NCBI RefSeq assembly: GCF_020544405.1
Contig: NZ_CP065410.1
Coordinates: 186,001-250,000, forward strand
Source of the DNA: Pseudomonas sp. IAC-BECa141
GTDB taxonomy: Bacteria > Pseudomonadota > Gammaproteobacteria > Pseudomonadales > Pseudomonadaceae
Direction: 5' to 3'
DNA length: 64,000 bases
This document shows positions 34,199-43,853 of the stretch, one piece after another. Within the stretch, counting starts at the first letter, position 1, and every line of letters starts with the position of its first letter. Below the pieces are notes generated by a model. The model was not told where the DNA came from and did no database searches. It saw nothing but the letters and a program-made list of their open reading frames with translations. Both the position numbers and the translations under genes were made by a program.

Positions 34199-36130
34199 AT
34201 GGACGGCCGAATGTCTGCCACTTACCGCGATGCCTTGCGTGCAGCGCTGCTTTATCTGGTCCTTGCGGTTGTGTGGCTGCAAGGCACTGGCTATTTATTG
34301 AACAGTTTCTTCGATAACTCAGACGAACTGCTGCGCTGGCAACTGATCAACGGCTACGTGTTCGTAGCGCTCAGCGCCGGGTTGATCTTCCTGGCCCGGG
34401 CGCGGCTGTTCGAATGCCTGGGCATCGGTGCCCGACTGCGTGAACGCCAGGCGGATCGCGAACGCCTGCGTCAGGCTGCTGCGGTATTCGACTGCACCCG
34501 CGAAGGCGTGCTGGTCACGGACCGACAGGGGCTGATCGTCCACGTCAATCGCGCCTTCATGGAAATCACCGGCTATCAACGCGAGGAAGTCATTGGCCAG
34601 CAGCCCAGCCTGTTCAAGTCCGGGCACCATCCTCCGGGGTTCTATCAGGCGATGTTCGCCACCTTGCAGACGAAGGACGAGTGGAGCGGCGAAATCTGGA
34701 ACCGGCGCAAGAGCGGCGAGATTTATCCACAGTGGCAAACCATTCGGGTGATCCGCGACGAGGACGATCGGCTCAGCCATTACGTCGCGGTGTTTTCCGA
34801 CATCAGCGCCATCAAGGATTCCGAGCACGAGCTCAAGCACCTGGCCCATCACGATCCGCTGACCGACCTGCCCAACCGCCTGCTGTTCAGCGACCGCGCC
34901 GAACAGGCGCTGGCATCGGCGCAGACCCACAAGCGCGGTTGCGCGTTGCTGATGATCGACCTGGACCATTTCAAACTGATCAACGACAGCCTCGGCCACA
35001 CCATCGGTGACCGTTTGCTCAAGGCGGTCGCCGTGCGTTTGCAGGCGTTGTTCGGGACGGGCATCACCCTGGCGCGGCTGGGTGGTGACGAGTTCGCAGT
35101 CCTGCTGGAAAGTTGTCCACAGCCGGCGCAGGCGGCGGCGCTGGCCCAACGCATTCTCGATGCGCTCAAGGAGCCGTTCTGCCTCGATGGCCATGAGCTG
35201 TTCATCAATGCCAGCCTCGGCATCAGTCTGTTTCCCAGCGATGCATTGAGCGCCGAGCAGCTGTTGCGCAACGCCGATGCGGCGCTGTTCAAGGCCAAGA
35301 GCAGTGGCCGCAATGGCTACGCACTGTACACCGAAGAGCTCACGGCTCACGCCCAGCAACGGGTCGAAATCGCCTTTGAACTGCGCCGCGCGCTGGAGCA
35401 GCAGGAGCTGCGGGTCTATTACCAACCGGTACACGACCTGAAAACCAGTCGCCTGATCGGCGTCGAAGCCTTGGTGCGCTGGGAACATCCGCAACGGGGC
35501 CTGGTGTCGCCGGCGGAGTTCATCCCGATTGCCGAGCGCACCGGGCTGATCTCGGAAATCGACGCCTGGGTCATGCAGCAGGCCTGCCGGCAGATGTGCC
35601 AATGGCAGCAGGCGGGAGTCGTGCTGTCGTTTGTCGCGGTAAACGTGTCATCACGCTTGTTTGCCCGCCGCGAGTTGTACGAGCAGGTTGCACAGGTGCT
35701 GCACGACACGGGCCTGGATCCGGCCTACCTGGAACTGGAAGTTACCGAAAGCGCGGTGATGGACGATCCGGAAGTCGCGCTGGAACAGATGCATCGTCTG
35801 CGCGAGCTGGGCATTCGTCTGGCCATCGATGACTTCGGCACCGGTTATTCGTCGTTGCTGCGGCTCAAGCGCCTGCCGGTGCAGAAGCTCAAGATCGATC
35901 AGGGTTTTGTCGCCGGCCTGCCGTGGGACGAGGACGACGCAGCGATCGTCCGCGTGATCATTGCCCTGGCCCGCAGCATGGGCATGCAGGTGCATGCCGA
36001 GGGCATCGAGCAGGCGGAACAGGCGGCGTTCCTGTTGGGCCAGGCTTGTGATCTGGGGCAAGGCTATTGGTTCGGGCGGCCGGTCCCGGAAGCGCAAATC
36101 GACTGGAACCGGGCGCCTTTGATCGGTTGA
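34199..36130 (+). CDS. PAS-GGDEF-EAL membrane protein (PA0285-like)
   Basis: This 643-residue c-di-GMP enzyme has two N-terminal membrane helices (ALLYLVLAVVWLQGTGYLL and LINGYVFVALSAGLIFLA), a PAS domain (FDCTREGVLVTDRQGLIVHV), a GGDEF domain with intact LGGDEFAV, and an EAL domain with IGVEALVRW, ELEVTESAVMDD and DDFGTGYSSL. The EAL residues for metal binding are present, so phosphodiesterase activity is likely. It is the counterpart of P. aeruginosa PA0285 (called PipA). ATG 34199 follows AGGG closely; ATG 34211 is an alternative. Confidence 0.9.
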   Translation: MDGRMSATYRDALRAALLYLVLAVVWLQGTGYLLNSFFDNSDELLRWQLINGYVFVALSAGLIFLARARLFECLGIGARLRERQADRERLRQAAAVFDCTREGVLVTDRQGLIVHVNRAFMEITGYQREEVIGQQPSLFKSGHHPPGFYQAMFATLQTKDEWSGEIWNRRKSGEIYPQWQTIRVIRDEDDRLSHYVAVFSDISAIKDSEHELKHLAHHDPLTDLPNRLLFSDRAEQALASAQTHKRGCALLMIDLDHFKLINDSLGHTIGDRLLKAVAVRLQALFGTGITLARLGGDEFAVLLESCPQPAQAAALAQRILDALKEPFCLDGHELFINASLGISLFPSDALSAEQLLRNADAALFKAKSSGRNGYALYTEELTAHAQQRVEIAFELRRALEQQELRVYYQPVHDLKTSRLIGVEALVRWEHPQRGLVSPAEFIPIAERTGLISEIDAWVMQQACRQMCQWQQAGVVLSFVAVNVSSRLFARRELYEQVAQVLHDTGLDPAYLELEVTESAVMDDPEVALEQMHRLRELGIRLAIDDFGTGYSSLLRLKRLPVQKLKIDQGFVAGLPWDEDDAAIVRVIIALARSMGMQVHAEGIEQAEQAAFLLGQACDLGQGYWFGRPVPEAQIDWNRAPLIG

Positions 36131-36213
36131 TGACGGCGTACGGCAGGTTTGCCGGCGGGCGAATCCGCCGCAAACCCTTGCTGCATCACATAATGTTTTC
36201 CAGTTATATAAAC

Positions 36214-36258
36214 ATTCTTAAATAGTCTTTTTAAGAATATCTGCGCCTCTCTTATATT
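36214..36258 (+). promoter_or_regulatory. Sulfur-regulated promoter region of oscA-sbp (CysB-type candidate)
   Basis: An A/T-rich inverted repeat ATTCTTAA (36214-36221) and TTAAGAAT (36231-36238) sits just upstream of a TATATT -10 (36253-36258) that lacks a good -35. Weak -35 elements covered by an activator site are typical of CysB-controlled promoters. The genes downstream (oscA, sbp, cysTWA) are sulfate-starvation genes in other pseudomonads. CysB binding is inferred. Confidence 0.45.
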
Positions 36259-36320
36259 GCTCCCACGCCGAACGCAGTACCGCCCACTGCCAGGCATATC
36301 CCATCCAAAGGAGCAGCACC

Positions 36321-36503
36321 ATGAGCGCATCCCTGCGTAGCGTTGACGGTCAGGACGAAGCCACCATCCTTCGCGAAATCCAGAGCGCCCTGCGCGACCT
36401 GCGATTCGGCGCGGTGGAAATCACTGTGCACAACGCCCAGGTGGTCCAGATCGAACGCAAAGAAAAATTCCGCTTGCAGCAACCGGGCAACAAGCCGAGC
36501 TGA
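36321..36503 (+). CDS. oscA: OscA, small DUF2292 protein of sulfur starvation
   Basis: This 60-residue protein ([37 protein letters not shown]) matches the DUF2292/YezD family. In Pseudomonas the homologue beside sbp is called OscA and is needed for growth on organosulfur compounds; its counterpart in P. aeruginosa is PA0284. AAAGGAG lies eight bases before the ATG. It is followed by sbp 140 bases on, in the same direction, and is probably co-transcribed with it. Confidence 0.85.
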   Translation: MSASLRSVDGQDEATILREIQSALRDLRFGAVEITVHNAQVVQIERKEKFRLQQPGNKPS

Positions 36504-36643
36504 ATCGAAAAAAGATTCCAGCCTGCGCCCGCTCTTGCCGGGGATCAACGCAAGAGTGGGCGCAGGCGGTGATCTTTACAGGCAACCCGATTTTCGAAAT
36601 TCATAAGAAAAAGCCACCACCAGGAATTCCAGGAGCTTTCACC

Positions 36644-37657
36644 ATGTCGTCGATTCGCCGTTACGCTTTGGCCGCCCTGGCCAGTGCTGTGTTTGCCGGT
36701 TCCGCGGTTGCCAAGGATTACGAACTGCTCAACGTGTCGTATGACCCGACGCGCGAGCTTTATCAGGATTACAACGCCGAATTCGTGAAGTACTGGCAGT
36801 CGGAACACGCTGGCGACACCGTGAAAATCCAGCAATCCCATGGCGGTTCGGGCAAGCAGGGCCGTGCGGTGATCGACGGTCTGCGCGCCGACGTCGTGAC
36901 TCTGGCCCTGGCCGGCGACATCGACGAAATCGCCAAGCTCGGCAAGACCCTGCCGGCCGACTGGCAGAAGCGTCTGCCGGAAGCCAGCACTCCGTACACC
37001 TCGACCATCGTGTTCCTGGTGCGCAAGGGCAACCCGAAAGGCATCAAGGACTGGGGTGATCTGATCAAGAACGACGTCTCGGTGATAACCCCGAACCCGA
37101 AAACCTCCGGCGGTGCACGCTGGAACTTCCTCGCGGCATGGGCCTACGGCCTGAAAGCCAACGGCGGCGACGAAGCGAAAGCCAAGGAATACGTACAGAC
37201 CCTGTTCAAGCATGTGCCGGTTCTGGACACCGGCGCCCGTGGCTCGACCATTACCTTCGTCAACAACGGTCAGGGTGATGTGTTGCTGGCCTGGGAAAAC
37301 GAAGCCTTCCTGGCGCTCAAAGAAGATGGCGGCAAGGACAAGTTCGACATCGTCGTGCCTTCGCTGTCGATCCTCGCCGAACCTCCGGTGGCCGTGGTCG
37401 ACAAGAACGCCGAGAAGAAGGGTAACGAGCAGATCGCCGAAGCCTATCTCAAGCATCTGTACAGCCCGGCCGGTCAGGAAATCGCGGCGAAGAACTTCTA
37501 CCGTCCGCGTGACAAGGACGTGGCTGCCAAGTACGCCCAGCAGTTCCCGAAACTGGAACTGGTGACCATCGACAAGGACTTCGGCGGCTGGAAAACCGCA
37601 CAGCCGAAATTCTTCAACGACGGTGGCGTGTTCGACCAGATCTATCAGGCGCAGTAA
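36644..37657 (+). CDS. sbp: Periplasmic sulfate-binding protein Sbp
   Basis: Sbp captures sulfate for the CysTWA importer. The 337-residue protein has a signal peptide ([19 protein letters not shown]) and the family pattern [46 protein letters not shown], and [23 protein letters not shown] 36644 is preceded by AGGAG; the earlier in-frame ATG 36569 would bury the signal peptide. A REP doublet separates it from cysT, which often lowers downstream expression relative to the binding protein. Confidence 0.95.
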   Translation: MSSIRRYALAALASAVFAGSAVAKDYELLNVSYDPTRELYQDYNAEFVKYWQSEHAGDTVKIQQSHGGSGKQGRAVIDGLRADVVTLALAGDIDEIAKLGKTLPADWQKRLPEASTPYTSTIVFLVRKGNPKGIKDWGDLIKNDVSVITPNPKTSGGARWNFLAAWAYGLKANGGDEAKAKEYVQTLFKHVPVLDTGARGSTITFVNNGQGDVLLAWENEAFLALKEDGGKDKFDIVVPSLSILAEPPVAVVDKNAEKKGNEQIAEAYLKHLYSPAGQEIAAKNFYRPRDKDVAAKYAQQFPKLELVTIDKDFGGWKTAQPKFFNDGGVFDQIYQAQ

Positions 37658-37699
37658 TCTGAAATAAGCTGCAACCGAGCTTTAGTGCCGGACACCCCA

Positions 37700-37790
37700 T
37701 GTGGGAGCGAGCTTGCTCGCGAAGGCGGTGTGTCAGACAACGTAAGTGTTGAATGATGCTCCCTCTTCGCAAGCAAGCTCGCTCCCACAT
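37700..37790. repeat. REP doublet between sbp and cysT
   Basis: Inverted copies of gtgggagcgagcttgctcg about 40 bases apart. Placement inside an operon, between the abundant binding protein and its permease, fits a role in mRNA stability or attenuation. Confidence 0.9.
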
Positions 37791-37829
37791 TAGTGCGTTC
37801 AGCGGAACGTTTTTTAACCAAGGACTTTT

Positions 37830-38648
37830 ATGTCGCGTCGTATCTCCCCCGTCATACCCGGCTTCGGGCTGACGCTGGGCTACACCTTGGTGTACCTCAG
37901 CCTGATTGTGCTAATCCCGCTGGCGGCGATGTTCGTCCACGCCGCCCAACTCACCTGGGATCAGTTCTGGACGATCATCTCCGCGCCCCGGGTTCTGGCC
38001 GCACTGAAGCTGAGCTTCGGCACTGCGCTGTGCGCCGCGATCATCAACGGCATCATCGGCACGTTGCTGGCCTGGGTTCTGGTGCGCTACACGTTCCCGG
38101 GACGCAAGGTGATCGACGCGATGATCGATCTGCCGTTCGCCCTGCCGACCGCGGTGGCCGGTATCGCGCTGACGGCGCTGTACACGCCGACCGGGCTGGT
38201 CGGGCAGTTCGCTGCAGACCTCGGTTTCAAGATCGCCTACACCCCGCTCGGGATTACCTTGGCGCTGACCTTCGTGACCCTGCCGTTCGTGGTGCGCACG
38301 GTGCAGCCGGTGCTGGCGGACATCCCGCGGGAAGTCGAAGAAGCCGCGGCGTGCCTCGGTGCCAAACCGCTGCAGGTGTTCCGTCACATCCTGCTGCCGG
38401 CGCTGTTGCCAGCCTGGCTGACCGGTTTTGCCCTGGCGTTCGCCCGGGGCGTTGGCGAATACGGTTCGGTGATTTTCATCGCCGGCAACATGCCGATGAA
38501 AACCGAGATCCTGCCGCTGCTGATCATGGTCAAGCTCGACCAATACGATTACACCGGCGCTACCTCCATCGGCGTGTTGATGCTGGTGGTTTCCTTCGTC
38601 CTGTTGCTGCTGATCAACTTGCTGCAGCGGCGCATCGAAACCCCATAA
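37830..38648 (+). CDS. cysT: Sulfate ABC transporter permease CysT
   Basis: CysT is one of two inner-membrane subunits of the sulfate/thiosulfate importer. The 272-residue protein has six hydrophobic helices (first [19 protein letters not shown]) and the permease EAA loop ([20 protein letters not shown]) that docks CysA. AAGGAC lies just before the ATG. cysW follows after 13 bases. Confidence 0.93.
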   Translation: MSRRISPVIPGFGLTLGYTLVYLSLIVLIPLAAMFVHAAQLTWDQFWTIISAPRVLAALKLSFGTALCAAIINGIIGTLLAWVLVRYTFPGRKVIDAMIDLPFALPTAVAGIALTALYTPTGLVGQFAADLGFKIAYTPLGITLALTFVTLPFVVRTVQPVLADIPREVEEAAACLGAKPLQVFRHILLPALLPAWLTGFALAFARGVGEYGSVIFIAGNMPMKTEILPLLIMVKLDQYDYTGATSIGVLMLVVSFVLLLLINLLQRRIETP

Positions 38649-38661
38649 GGAGGCGCGAACC

Positions 38662-39534
38662 ATGTCCCAATCGTCTATTGCGGCCGCTTCCTCGGCCAAT
38701 GCCGCCCGCCGTGGCAGTGCCACTTCGCGGCGGATTCTGATCGGCCTCGGCTGGCTGATTTTCTTCCTGTTCCTGGTGCTGCCGCTGTTCATCGTGGTGT
38801 CGCAGGGATTGAAGAACGGCCTCGGTGCCTTCTTCACTGCGATCTTTGAACCGGATGCCTTGTCGGCGCTGAAACTCACCGTGATCGCGGTGCTGATTTC
38901 GGTCCCGTTGAACCTGGTGTTCGGTGTCAGCGCCGCGTGGTGCGTGAGCAAATACTCGTTCCGTGGCAAGAGCATGCTGGTGACGCTGATCGACCTGCCG
39001 TTCTCGGTGTCGCCGGTGATCGCCGGTCTGGTCTACGTGTTGATGTTCGGCGCCCAGGGCCTGTTCGGGCCGTGGCTGCAGGATCACGACATCCAGATCG
39101 TCTTCGCCCTGCCGGGCATCGTGCTGGCGACGATCTTCGTCACCGTGCCGTTCGTGGCCCGCGAGCTGATCCCGCTGATGCAGGAACAAGGCACTCAGGA
39201 AGAGGAAGCCGCGCGTCTGCTCGGCGCCAACGGCTGGCAGATGTTCTGGCACGTGACCGTCCCCAACATCAAGTGGGGCCTGATCTACGGCGTGGTGTTG
39301 TGTACTGCGCGGGCCATGGGTGAGTTCGGCGCGGTGTCGGTGGTTTCCGGGCACATTCGCGGGGTGACCAACACCTTGCCGCTGCATGTCGAGATCCTCT
39401 ACAACGAATACAACCACGTGGCCGCGTTCGCCGTGGCGAGTCTGTTGCTGATCCTGGCGCTCTTCATCCTGCTGCTCAAGCAGTGGAGCGAAAACCGTAT
39501 CAACCGCCTGCGCGCCAGCGCCGCGGAGGAATAA
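38662..39534 (+). CDS. cysW: Sulfate ABC transporter permease CysW
   Basis: The second permease (290 residues) has a cytoplasmic N-terminal tail, six helices (first [19 protein letters not shown]), and the EAA loop [20 protein letters not shown]. It pairs with CysT. AAGGAGG lies before the ATG, and cysA begins three bases after its stop. Confidence 0.93.
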   Translation: MSQSSIAAASSANAARRGSATSRRILIGLGWLIFFLFLVLPLFIVVSQGLKNGLGAFFTAIFEPDALSALKLTVIAVLISVPLNLVFGVSAAWCVSKYSFRGKSMLVTLIDLPFSVSPVIAGLVYVLMFGAQGLFGPWLQDHDIQIVFALPGIVLATIFVTVPFVARELIPLMQEQGTQEEEAARLLGANGWQMFWHVTVPNIKWGLIYGVVLCTARAMGEFGAVSVVSGHIRGVTNTLPLHVEILYNEYNHVAAFAVASLLLILALFILLLKQWSENRINRLRASAAEE

Positions 39535-39537
39535 TTC

Positions 39538-40527
39538 ATGTCGATCGAAGTGCGTAACGTCAGCAAGAATTTCAATGCGTTCAAGGCGCTGGACAACATC
39601 AGCCTGGACATCCAAAGCGGTGAGCTGGTGGCGCTGCTCGGCCCGTCCGGCTGCGGCAAGACCACCTTGCTGCGCATCATTGCCGGTCTGGAAACCCCGG
39701 ATAACGGCAACATCGTGTTCCACGGTGAAGACGTTTCCGGCCACGACGTGCGGGATCGCAACGTCGGGTTCGTGTTCCAGCACTACGCCCTGTTCCGCCA
39801 CATGACCGTGTTCGACAACGTCGCGTTCGGCCTGCGCATGAAGCCGAAAAACCAGCGCCCGAGCGAAAGCCAGATTGCGACCAAGGTTCACGAGCTGCTG
39901 AACATGGTGCAACTGGACTGGCTGTCGGATCGTTATCCGGAGCAACTGTCCGGCGGTCAGCGTCAACGTATCGCCCTGGCCCGTGCCCTGGCGGTAGAGC
40001 CGAAAGTGCTGCTGCTCGACGAGCCGTTCGGCGCCCTCGACGCCAAGGTGCGTAAAGAGCTGCGCCGCTGGCTGGCGCGCCTGCACGAAGACATCAACCT
40101 GACCTCGGTATTCGTGACCCACGACCAGGAAGAGGCAATGGAAGTGGCCGACCGAATCGTGGTGATGAACAAGGGTGTGATCGAGCAGATCGGCTCACCG
40201 GGCGACGTCTACGAAAACCCGGCCAGTGATTTCGTCTACCACTTCCTTGGCGACTCGAACCGTCTGCATCTGGGCGATGACAATCACGTGCTGTTCCGCC
40301 CCCACGAAGTGTCGCTGTCGCGGCATGAGCTGGAGGATCACCACGCCGCTGAAGTCCGCGATATCCGGCCGCTGGGCGCGACCACGCGGGTGACGTTGAA
40401 GGTTGAGGGGCAAACCGATCTGATCGAGGCGGAAGTGGTGAAGGATCACGACAGCCTGACCGGGTTGGCGAAGGGTGAGACGTTGTTCTTCAAGCCGAAG
40501 GTCTGGCAGAAAGTCGCCAACGTTTGA
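39538..40527 (+). CDS. cysA: Sulfate ABC transporter ATP-binding protein CysA
   Basis: CysA energises sulfate import. The 329-residue protein has Walker [10 protein letters not shown], the Q-loop FVFQHYALF, the signature LSGGQRQR, Walker [14 protein letters not shown], and the switch His in [10 protein letters not shown]-terminal TOBE-like domain follows from about 240, typical of sulfate-type ATPases. It is the last gene of the oscA-sbp-cysTWA group and is followed by a composite REP element. Confidence 0.94.
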   Translation: MSIEVRNVSKNFNAFKALDNISLDIQSGELVALLGPSGCGKTTLLRIIAGLETPDNGNIVFHGEDVSGHDVRDRNVGFVFQHYALFRHMTVFDNVAFGLRMKPKNQRPSESQIATKVHELLNMVQLDWLSDRYPEQLSGGQRQRIALARALAVEPKVLLLDEPFGALDAKVRKELRRWLARLHEDINLTSVFVTHDQEEAMEVADRIVVMNKGVIEQIGSPGDVYENPASDFVYHFLGDSNRLHLGDDNHVLFRPHEVSLSRHELEDHHAAEVRDIRPLGATTRVTLKVEGQTDLIEAEVVKDHDSLTGLAKGETLFFKPKVWQKVANV

Positions 40528-40535
40528 CCTCGCGC

Positions 40536-40632
40536 GTTCCCACGCTCCGCGTGGGAACGCCGCTATGGACGCTCCGCGTCCACTGCGACGCGGAGCGTCA
40601 CGGGATTCATTCCCACGCAGAGCGTGGGAACG
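40536..40632. repeat. Composite palindromic repeat with four hairpins
   Basis: The outer units are gttcccacgctccgcgtggg and its inverted relative (cccacgcagagcgtgggaac). Between them lie ggacgctccgcgtcc and gacgcggagcgtc. A similarly organised element lies at 55079-55199. This is a repeat class distinct from the gtgggagcgagc type. Confidence 0.8.
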
Positions 40633-40677
40633 AGCGACAGTTTTTCAGCGAACACGACATTTGTGAACGACTGGATC

Positions 40678-40708
40678 CCTGTGGGAGCGAGCTTGCTCTC
40701 GAAAGCGG
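40678..40708. repeat. Single REP element
   Basis: One copy of the core gtgggagcgagcttgctc ends directly at the 3' end of the DUF962 gene and may act as its transcription stop. Confidence 0.8.
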
Positions 40709-40709
40709 C

Positions 40710-41234
40710 CTACACAGCGGCCCTGTTCGGATTGACCCGCACCACACCCGCCCGCGCTTCGATCTGTTCTTTCAGCTCATGCCGCATCCCGAGCATGAAC
40801 GCCAGTTCAGCCACCACAAACAGCGGCCCGACAATCAACCCGCTCAAGTCATCGACAAACGCCGGTTTGCGCCCCTCGTAGTGGTGACCGACAAACTGGA
40901 TCACCCAGCCGATCACAAACATCGCCAGACCGCTGCTGAGCCAGACCATGGTGCTCTGCTGCGCCAGGACGTGCCCGGCCCAGACCGATAGCCCCATGAG
41001 TGCGGTCATCAACACCCCGAGCATTAGTTCCAGGCGCAGGTAAAACCACGCCGACGCAAGGGCGGCAGCCACCGCCGGGGAAATCCACAATCCGCCCACC
41101 GACCATTCCGGCCGCGACAACAGCACAGCCACCGCCACTACGATCAGCGGGATCCCGATAAAGTGGCTGGCGATGTTGCGCGGGTCACGGTGGTAAGCGG
41201 CGTATTGACTCAAATGATCGACGAGGCTTTTCAT
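40710..41234 (-). CDS. DUF962 (Mpo1-like) membrane protein
   Basis: The 174-residue protein has the family start LSQYAAYHRDPRNIASHFIG and HFIGIPL, a later VGHHYEGRKPA, and four hydrophobic helices. Yeast Mpo1 is an Fe-dependent dioxygenase of 2-hydroxy fatty acids. The histidines of these motifs (HRDPRN, HFIG, GHHYEG) are present, so a similar activity is possible. It is divergent from the Crp/Fnr gene across 85 bases. Confidence 0.85.
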   Translation of the reverse strand: MKSLVDHLSQYAAYHRDPRNIASHFIGIPLIVVAVAVLLSRPEWSVGGLWISPAVAAALASAWFYLRLELMLGVLMTALMGLSVWAGHVLAQQSTMVWLSSGLAMFVIGWVIQFVGHHYEGRKPAFVDDLSGLIVGPLFVVAELAFMLGMRHELKEQIEARAGVVRVNPNRAAV

Positions 41235-41319
41235 TGTTGTTCCTCCTGTAGGGTGATCGAATCATGCCCCGGGTTCACGGCTCGCTCTGTCAGGCAGGCG
41301 ACAATCTTTAGGAGAACGC

Positions 41320-42003
41320 ATGGAAAAGGTCTGGCGCGAGCGCCTGTTGACCGGGCAATGGTTCAGTCATCTGCCTTCGTCCTTTCAGAATAGTCTGCTG
41401 GCGGCGGCAAAGGAGCGGCGGCTGGCGGCGGGGCAGCGGCTGTTCCAGCGCGGTGATGCGCCGTGCGGGCTGTACGCGGTGCTCGATGGCGCGGTACGCA
41501 TCGGCGCGGTCAGCGAGCAGGGCAAAGAGGCGTTGCTGAGCCTGGTGGAAGCGCCGCACTGGTTCGGCGAAATATGCCTGTTCGACGGCCAGCCCCGCAC
41601 CCATGATGCTTATGCGGTCGGCCCGTGTCTGTTGCTGAATATCCCGCAAGCCACACTGCTGAAATTGCTCGACGAGCAACCCGTCTACTGGCGGCATCTC
41701 GCATTGTTGATGAGCCACAAACTGCGCCTGACCTTCATCAACCTCGAACAGCTGAGCCTGCTGCCGGCCCCGGCGCGTCTGGCTCATCGCTTGCTGATGA
41801 TCGCTGAAGGCTACGGCGAACTCGACCCGCCGCGCCGCGTGCTGCAACTGCCTCAGGAACAGCTGGCGTCGATGCTGTCGCTGTCGCGGCAGACCACCAA
41901 CCAGATTCTCAAGGAGTTGCAGGGGCAGGGGATTATCGGCTTGAGTTATGGCGAAATCGAAATCCTCGACACTGATCGCCTGCGGGCACTTGCCACACTT
42001 TAG
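41320..42003 (+). CDS. Crp/Fnr family transcriptional regulator
   Basis: The 227-residue protein has a cyclic nucleotide-binding fold (LFQRGDAPCGLYAVLDGAVR, EICLFDGQPRTHDAYA) and a C-terminal helix-turn-helix (LPQEQLASMLSLSRQTTNQI). No Fnr-type N-terminal cysteine cluster is seen, so it is not an oxygen-sensing iron-sulfur protein. AGGAG precedes the ATG. Its target may be the divergent DUF962 gene, but the ligand is unknown. Confidence 0.88.
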   Translation: MEKVWRERLLTGQWFSHLPSSFQNSLLAAAKERRLAAGQRLFQRGDAPCGLYAVLDGAVRIGAVSEQGKEALLSLVEAPHWFGEICLFDGQPRTHDAYAVGPCLLLNIPQATLLKLLDEQPVYWRHLALLMSHKLRLTFINLEQLSLLPAPARLAHRLLMIAEGYGELDPPRRVLQLPQEQLASMLSLSRQTTNQILKELQGQGIIGLSYGEIEILDTDRLRALATL

Positions 42004-42016
42004 TGTTCACTACTAT

Positions 42017-42112
42017 CCCTGTGGGAGCGGGCTTGCCCGCGATTGGGGGCTGTCAGTTGTCCTCTATGTCGATTGACACGACGCCATCGCGGGCAAGCCC
42101 GCTCCCACAGGG
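42017..42112. repeat. REP doublet (gcgggcttgcccgc variant)
   Basis: Two inverted REP units with the centre gcgggcttgcccgc, bounded by CCCTGTGGGAG and CTCCCACAGGG, lie between convergent genes. Confidence 0.9.
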
Positions 42113-42126
42113 GAATTGTATGTGGC

Positions 42127-42537
42127 TTACGAGCCGCGATAGGTCGAGAAGCCATAAGGGCTCAGCAGCAGTGGGATGTGATAGTGCTGATCCGTCTGCT
42201 TCACTTGAAAAATCACCGGAATCTCCGGGAAAAACGTTTCGTGCTTCGCCTTCTCGAAGTACTCGCCGGTCTTGAACACCACCCGATATTCACCCGCCTC
42301 GAACGGTTTGTTCGCCGGGAACAATTCGGCGATCCGTCCCTGTTCATTGGTGGTGCCCTGCGCCAGCGGCTGCCAGTTCTGGCCGACGTGACGCTCCAGC
42401 GTCACGTTGATGCCCGGCGACGGCAGGCCGTTTTCCAGATTGAGCACGTGCACGCTCAGCGGGTTGCCGGCGGCCAGTGTCAGGCTCGAAAAAGCACTCA
42501 GGCCGAGCGCGGCGAAAGTGATGCGCAGTGGGGTCAT
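42127..42537 (-). CDS. uraH: Periplasmic 5-hydroxyisourate hydrolase (transthyretin-like)
   Basis: This transthyretin-family enzyme hydrolyses 5-hydroxyisourate. The 136-residue protein has a signal peptide (ITFAALGLSAFSSLTLAAG), the entry motif LSVHVLNLENGLPS, an arginine strand segment, HYHIPLLLSPYGFSTYRGS with the diagnostic C-terminal YRGS, and active-site histidines. AGGAG precedes ATG 42537. The periplasmic form next to an HprRS-type two-component system repeats the E. coli arrangement (hiuH beside hprRS). It follows the heme-binding protein gene by 16 bases and is presumably co-transcribed with it. Confidence 0.88.
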   Translation of the reverse strand: MTPLRITFAALGLSAFSSLTLAAGNPLSVHVLNLENGLPSPGINVTLERHVGQNWQPLAQGTTNEQGRIAELFPANKPFEAGEYRVVFKTGEYFEKAKHETFFPEIPVIFQVKQTDQHYHIPLLLSPYGFSTYRGS

Positions 42538-42553
42538 GGTGATGCTCCTGGGT

Positions 42554-43036
42554 TCAAGTACGGTTGATGGACAGGCCGACGATGTCGGCAGCCTTGATTG
42601 CGCAGGTTTCGTCCTGCTCGCCGCCGCCGGAACCGGCCACGCCCATGGCGCCGACCAGTTCTTTTTCGGCGAATAGCGGAATGCCGCCGCCGAGCAGCAG
42701 CAACTCATCAAGGGTGTTGAGGTTGGCGGTTTCCGGATTGCTGCGGGCGCGCTCGGCGAACAGCCGGGTCGGGGTTTTCGTCGACAGCGCGGTGTAGGCC
42801 TTGCGTTGGCTGGCGGCGGTGTTATGCGGGCCGATACCGTCGCCGCGCAAGGTCACCAACAGGTTGCCGCCACGGTCGAGCACCGACACCGTGGCGGTGC
42901 AGTTTTCCAGCGCCGCGTCGGCCAGCAGCCGCGCGGTTTTCAGATCGAGATCAGCGTGACGGGGCAGCTCAGGCGTGGCGTGCGCCGCGCCGCTGAGGCC
43001 GATCGCGAGGCTGGCAAGCAGGTATTTGACGGACAT
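42554..43036 (-). CDS. Periplasmic GlcG/HbpS family heme-binding protein
   Basis: The 160-residue protein has a signal peptide ([16 protein letters not shown]) and the HbpS/GlcG pattern: [50 protein letters not shown] and [11 protein letters not shown]. HbpS proteins bind heme and respond to oxidative stress. It is the first gene after the palindromic site at 43103-43118, divergent from the two-component system, so it is probably controlled by that regulator. Confidence 0.85.
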   Translation of the reverse strand: MSVKYLLASLAIGLSGAAHATPELPRHADLDLKTARLLADAALENCTATVSVLDRGGNLLVTLRGDGIGPHNTAASQRKAYTALSTKTPTRLFAERARSNPETANLNTLDELLLLGGGIPLFAEKELVGAMGVAGSGGGEQDETCAIKAADIVGLSINRT

Positions 43037-43102
43037 GGGCAGGCTCCAAAAGCGAAGGCCGTCACCTTATCCGCCGGTCCCCGTCGAAACCTCGTCAGTC
43101 GG

Positions 43103-43118
43103 ATTACAAGTTTGTAAT
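43103..43118. promoter_or_regulatory. Perfect palindrome ATTACAA-GT-TTGTAAT (HprR/CusR-type box)
   Basis: Seven-base half sites with a two-base centre lie in the 136-base gap between the heme-binding protein gene and the response regulator gene. The sequence resembles, from memory, the E. coli HprR box (CATTACAA...TTGTAATG). One site could control both directions. Confidence 0.7.
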
Positions 43119-43172
43119 GGGCAACACGGTCGAAGGAGCCTAGCCTGTGTCTCTGATCAATCGAGGTGTGCC

Positions 43173-43853
43173 ATGCGTTTGCTGGTCGTAGAAGATGAAG
43201 CCAAAACCGCGAATTTCCTCGCCAAAGGGCTGGGCGAGTCGGGTTTCGCCGTGGACGTGGCACTCAATGGCCTCGACGGGCGCTACTTCATCGAGCAGCA
43301 GGAATACGACCTGATCATCCTCGACGTGATGCTGCCGGGCCTCAACGGCTGGCAATTGCTCCAGCTGATCCGTCAGCGCGGCGCCACGCCGGTGCTGTTC
43401 CTGACGGCGAAGGATGCCATCGAAGACCGCGTGCGCGGCCTCGAACTGGGGGCCGATGACTATTTGCTCAAACCGTTCGCCTTTGCCGAATTGCTGGCGC
43501 GGGTGCGCACGTTGTTACGACGCGGGCCAATGCGTGAGGCCGAGTCGTACAGCATCGCCGATCTGGAAATCGACGTGCTGCGCCGCCGCGTCAGTCGGGG
43601 CGGCCAGCGCATCGCCCTGACCAACAAGGAATTCGCCCTGCTGCATCTGCTCGCCAGCCGCCAGGGCGAAGTGCTGTCGCGCACGCTGATCGCTTCGCAA
43701 GTGTGGAACCTGAATTTCGACAGCGACACCAACATGGTCGAAGTCGCGGTGCGTCGCTTGCGTTCGAAAGTCGATGATCCGTACATGCCCAAACTGATCC
43801 ACACCGTGCGCGGAGTCGGCTATCAACTCGAAGCCCCCGACGATGCGCGCTAG
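43173..43853 (+). CDS. OmpR-family response regulator (HprR/CopR type)
   Basis: The 226-residue regulator has a receiver domain ([16 protein letters not shown], Asp in [10 protein letters not shown], Lys in YLLKPFAF) and a winged helix ([39 protein letters not shown]). [15 protein letters not shown] is typical of the heavy-metal/HprR subgroup. It is followed by its kinase with an 11-base overlap. Neighbouring HIU hydrolase and heme-binding genes favour an HprRS role (peroxide or HOCl) over pure copper sensing. It probably binds the palindrome at 43103-43118. Confidence 0.9.
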   Translation: MRLLVVEDEAKTANFLAKGLGESGFAVDVALNGLDGRYFIEQQEYDLIILDVMLPGLNGWQLLQLIRQRGATPVLFLTAKDAIEDRVRGLELGADDYLLKPFAFAELLARVRTLLRRGPMREAESYSIADLEIDVLRRRVSRGGQRIALTNKEFALLHLLASRQGEVLSRTLIASQVWNLNFDSDTNMVEVAVRRLRSKVDDPYMPKLIHTVRGVGYQLEAPDDAR

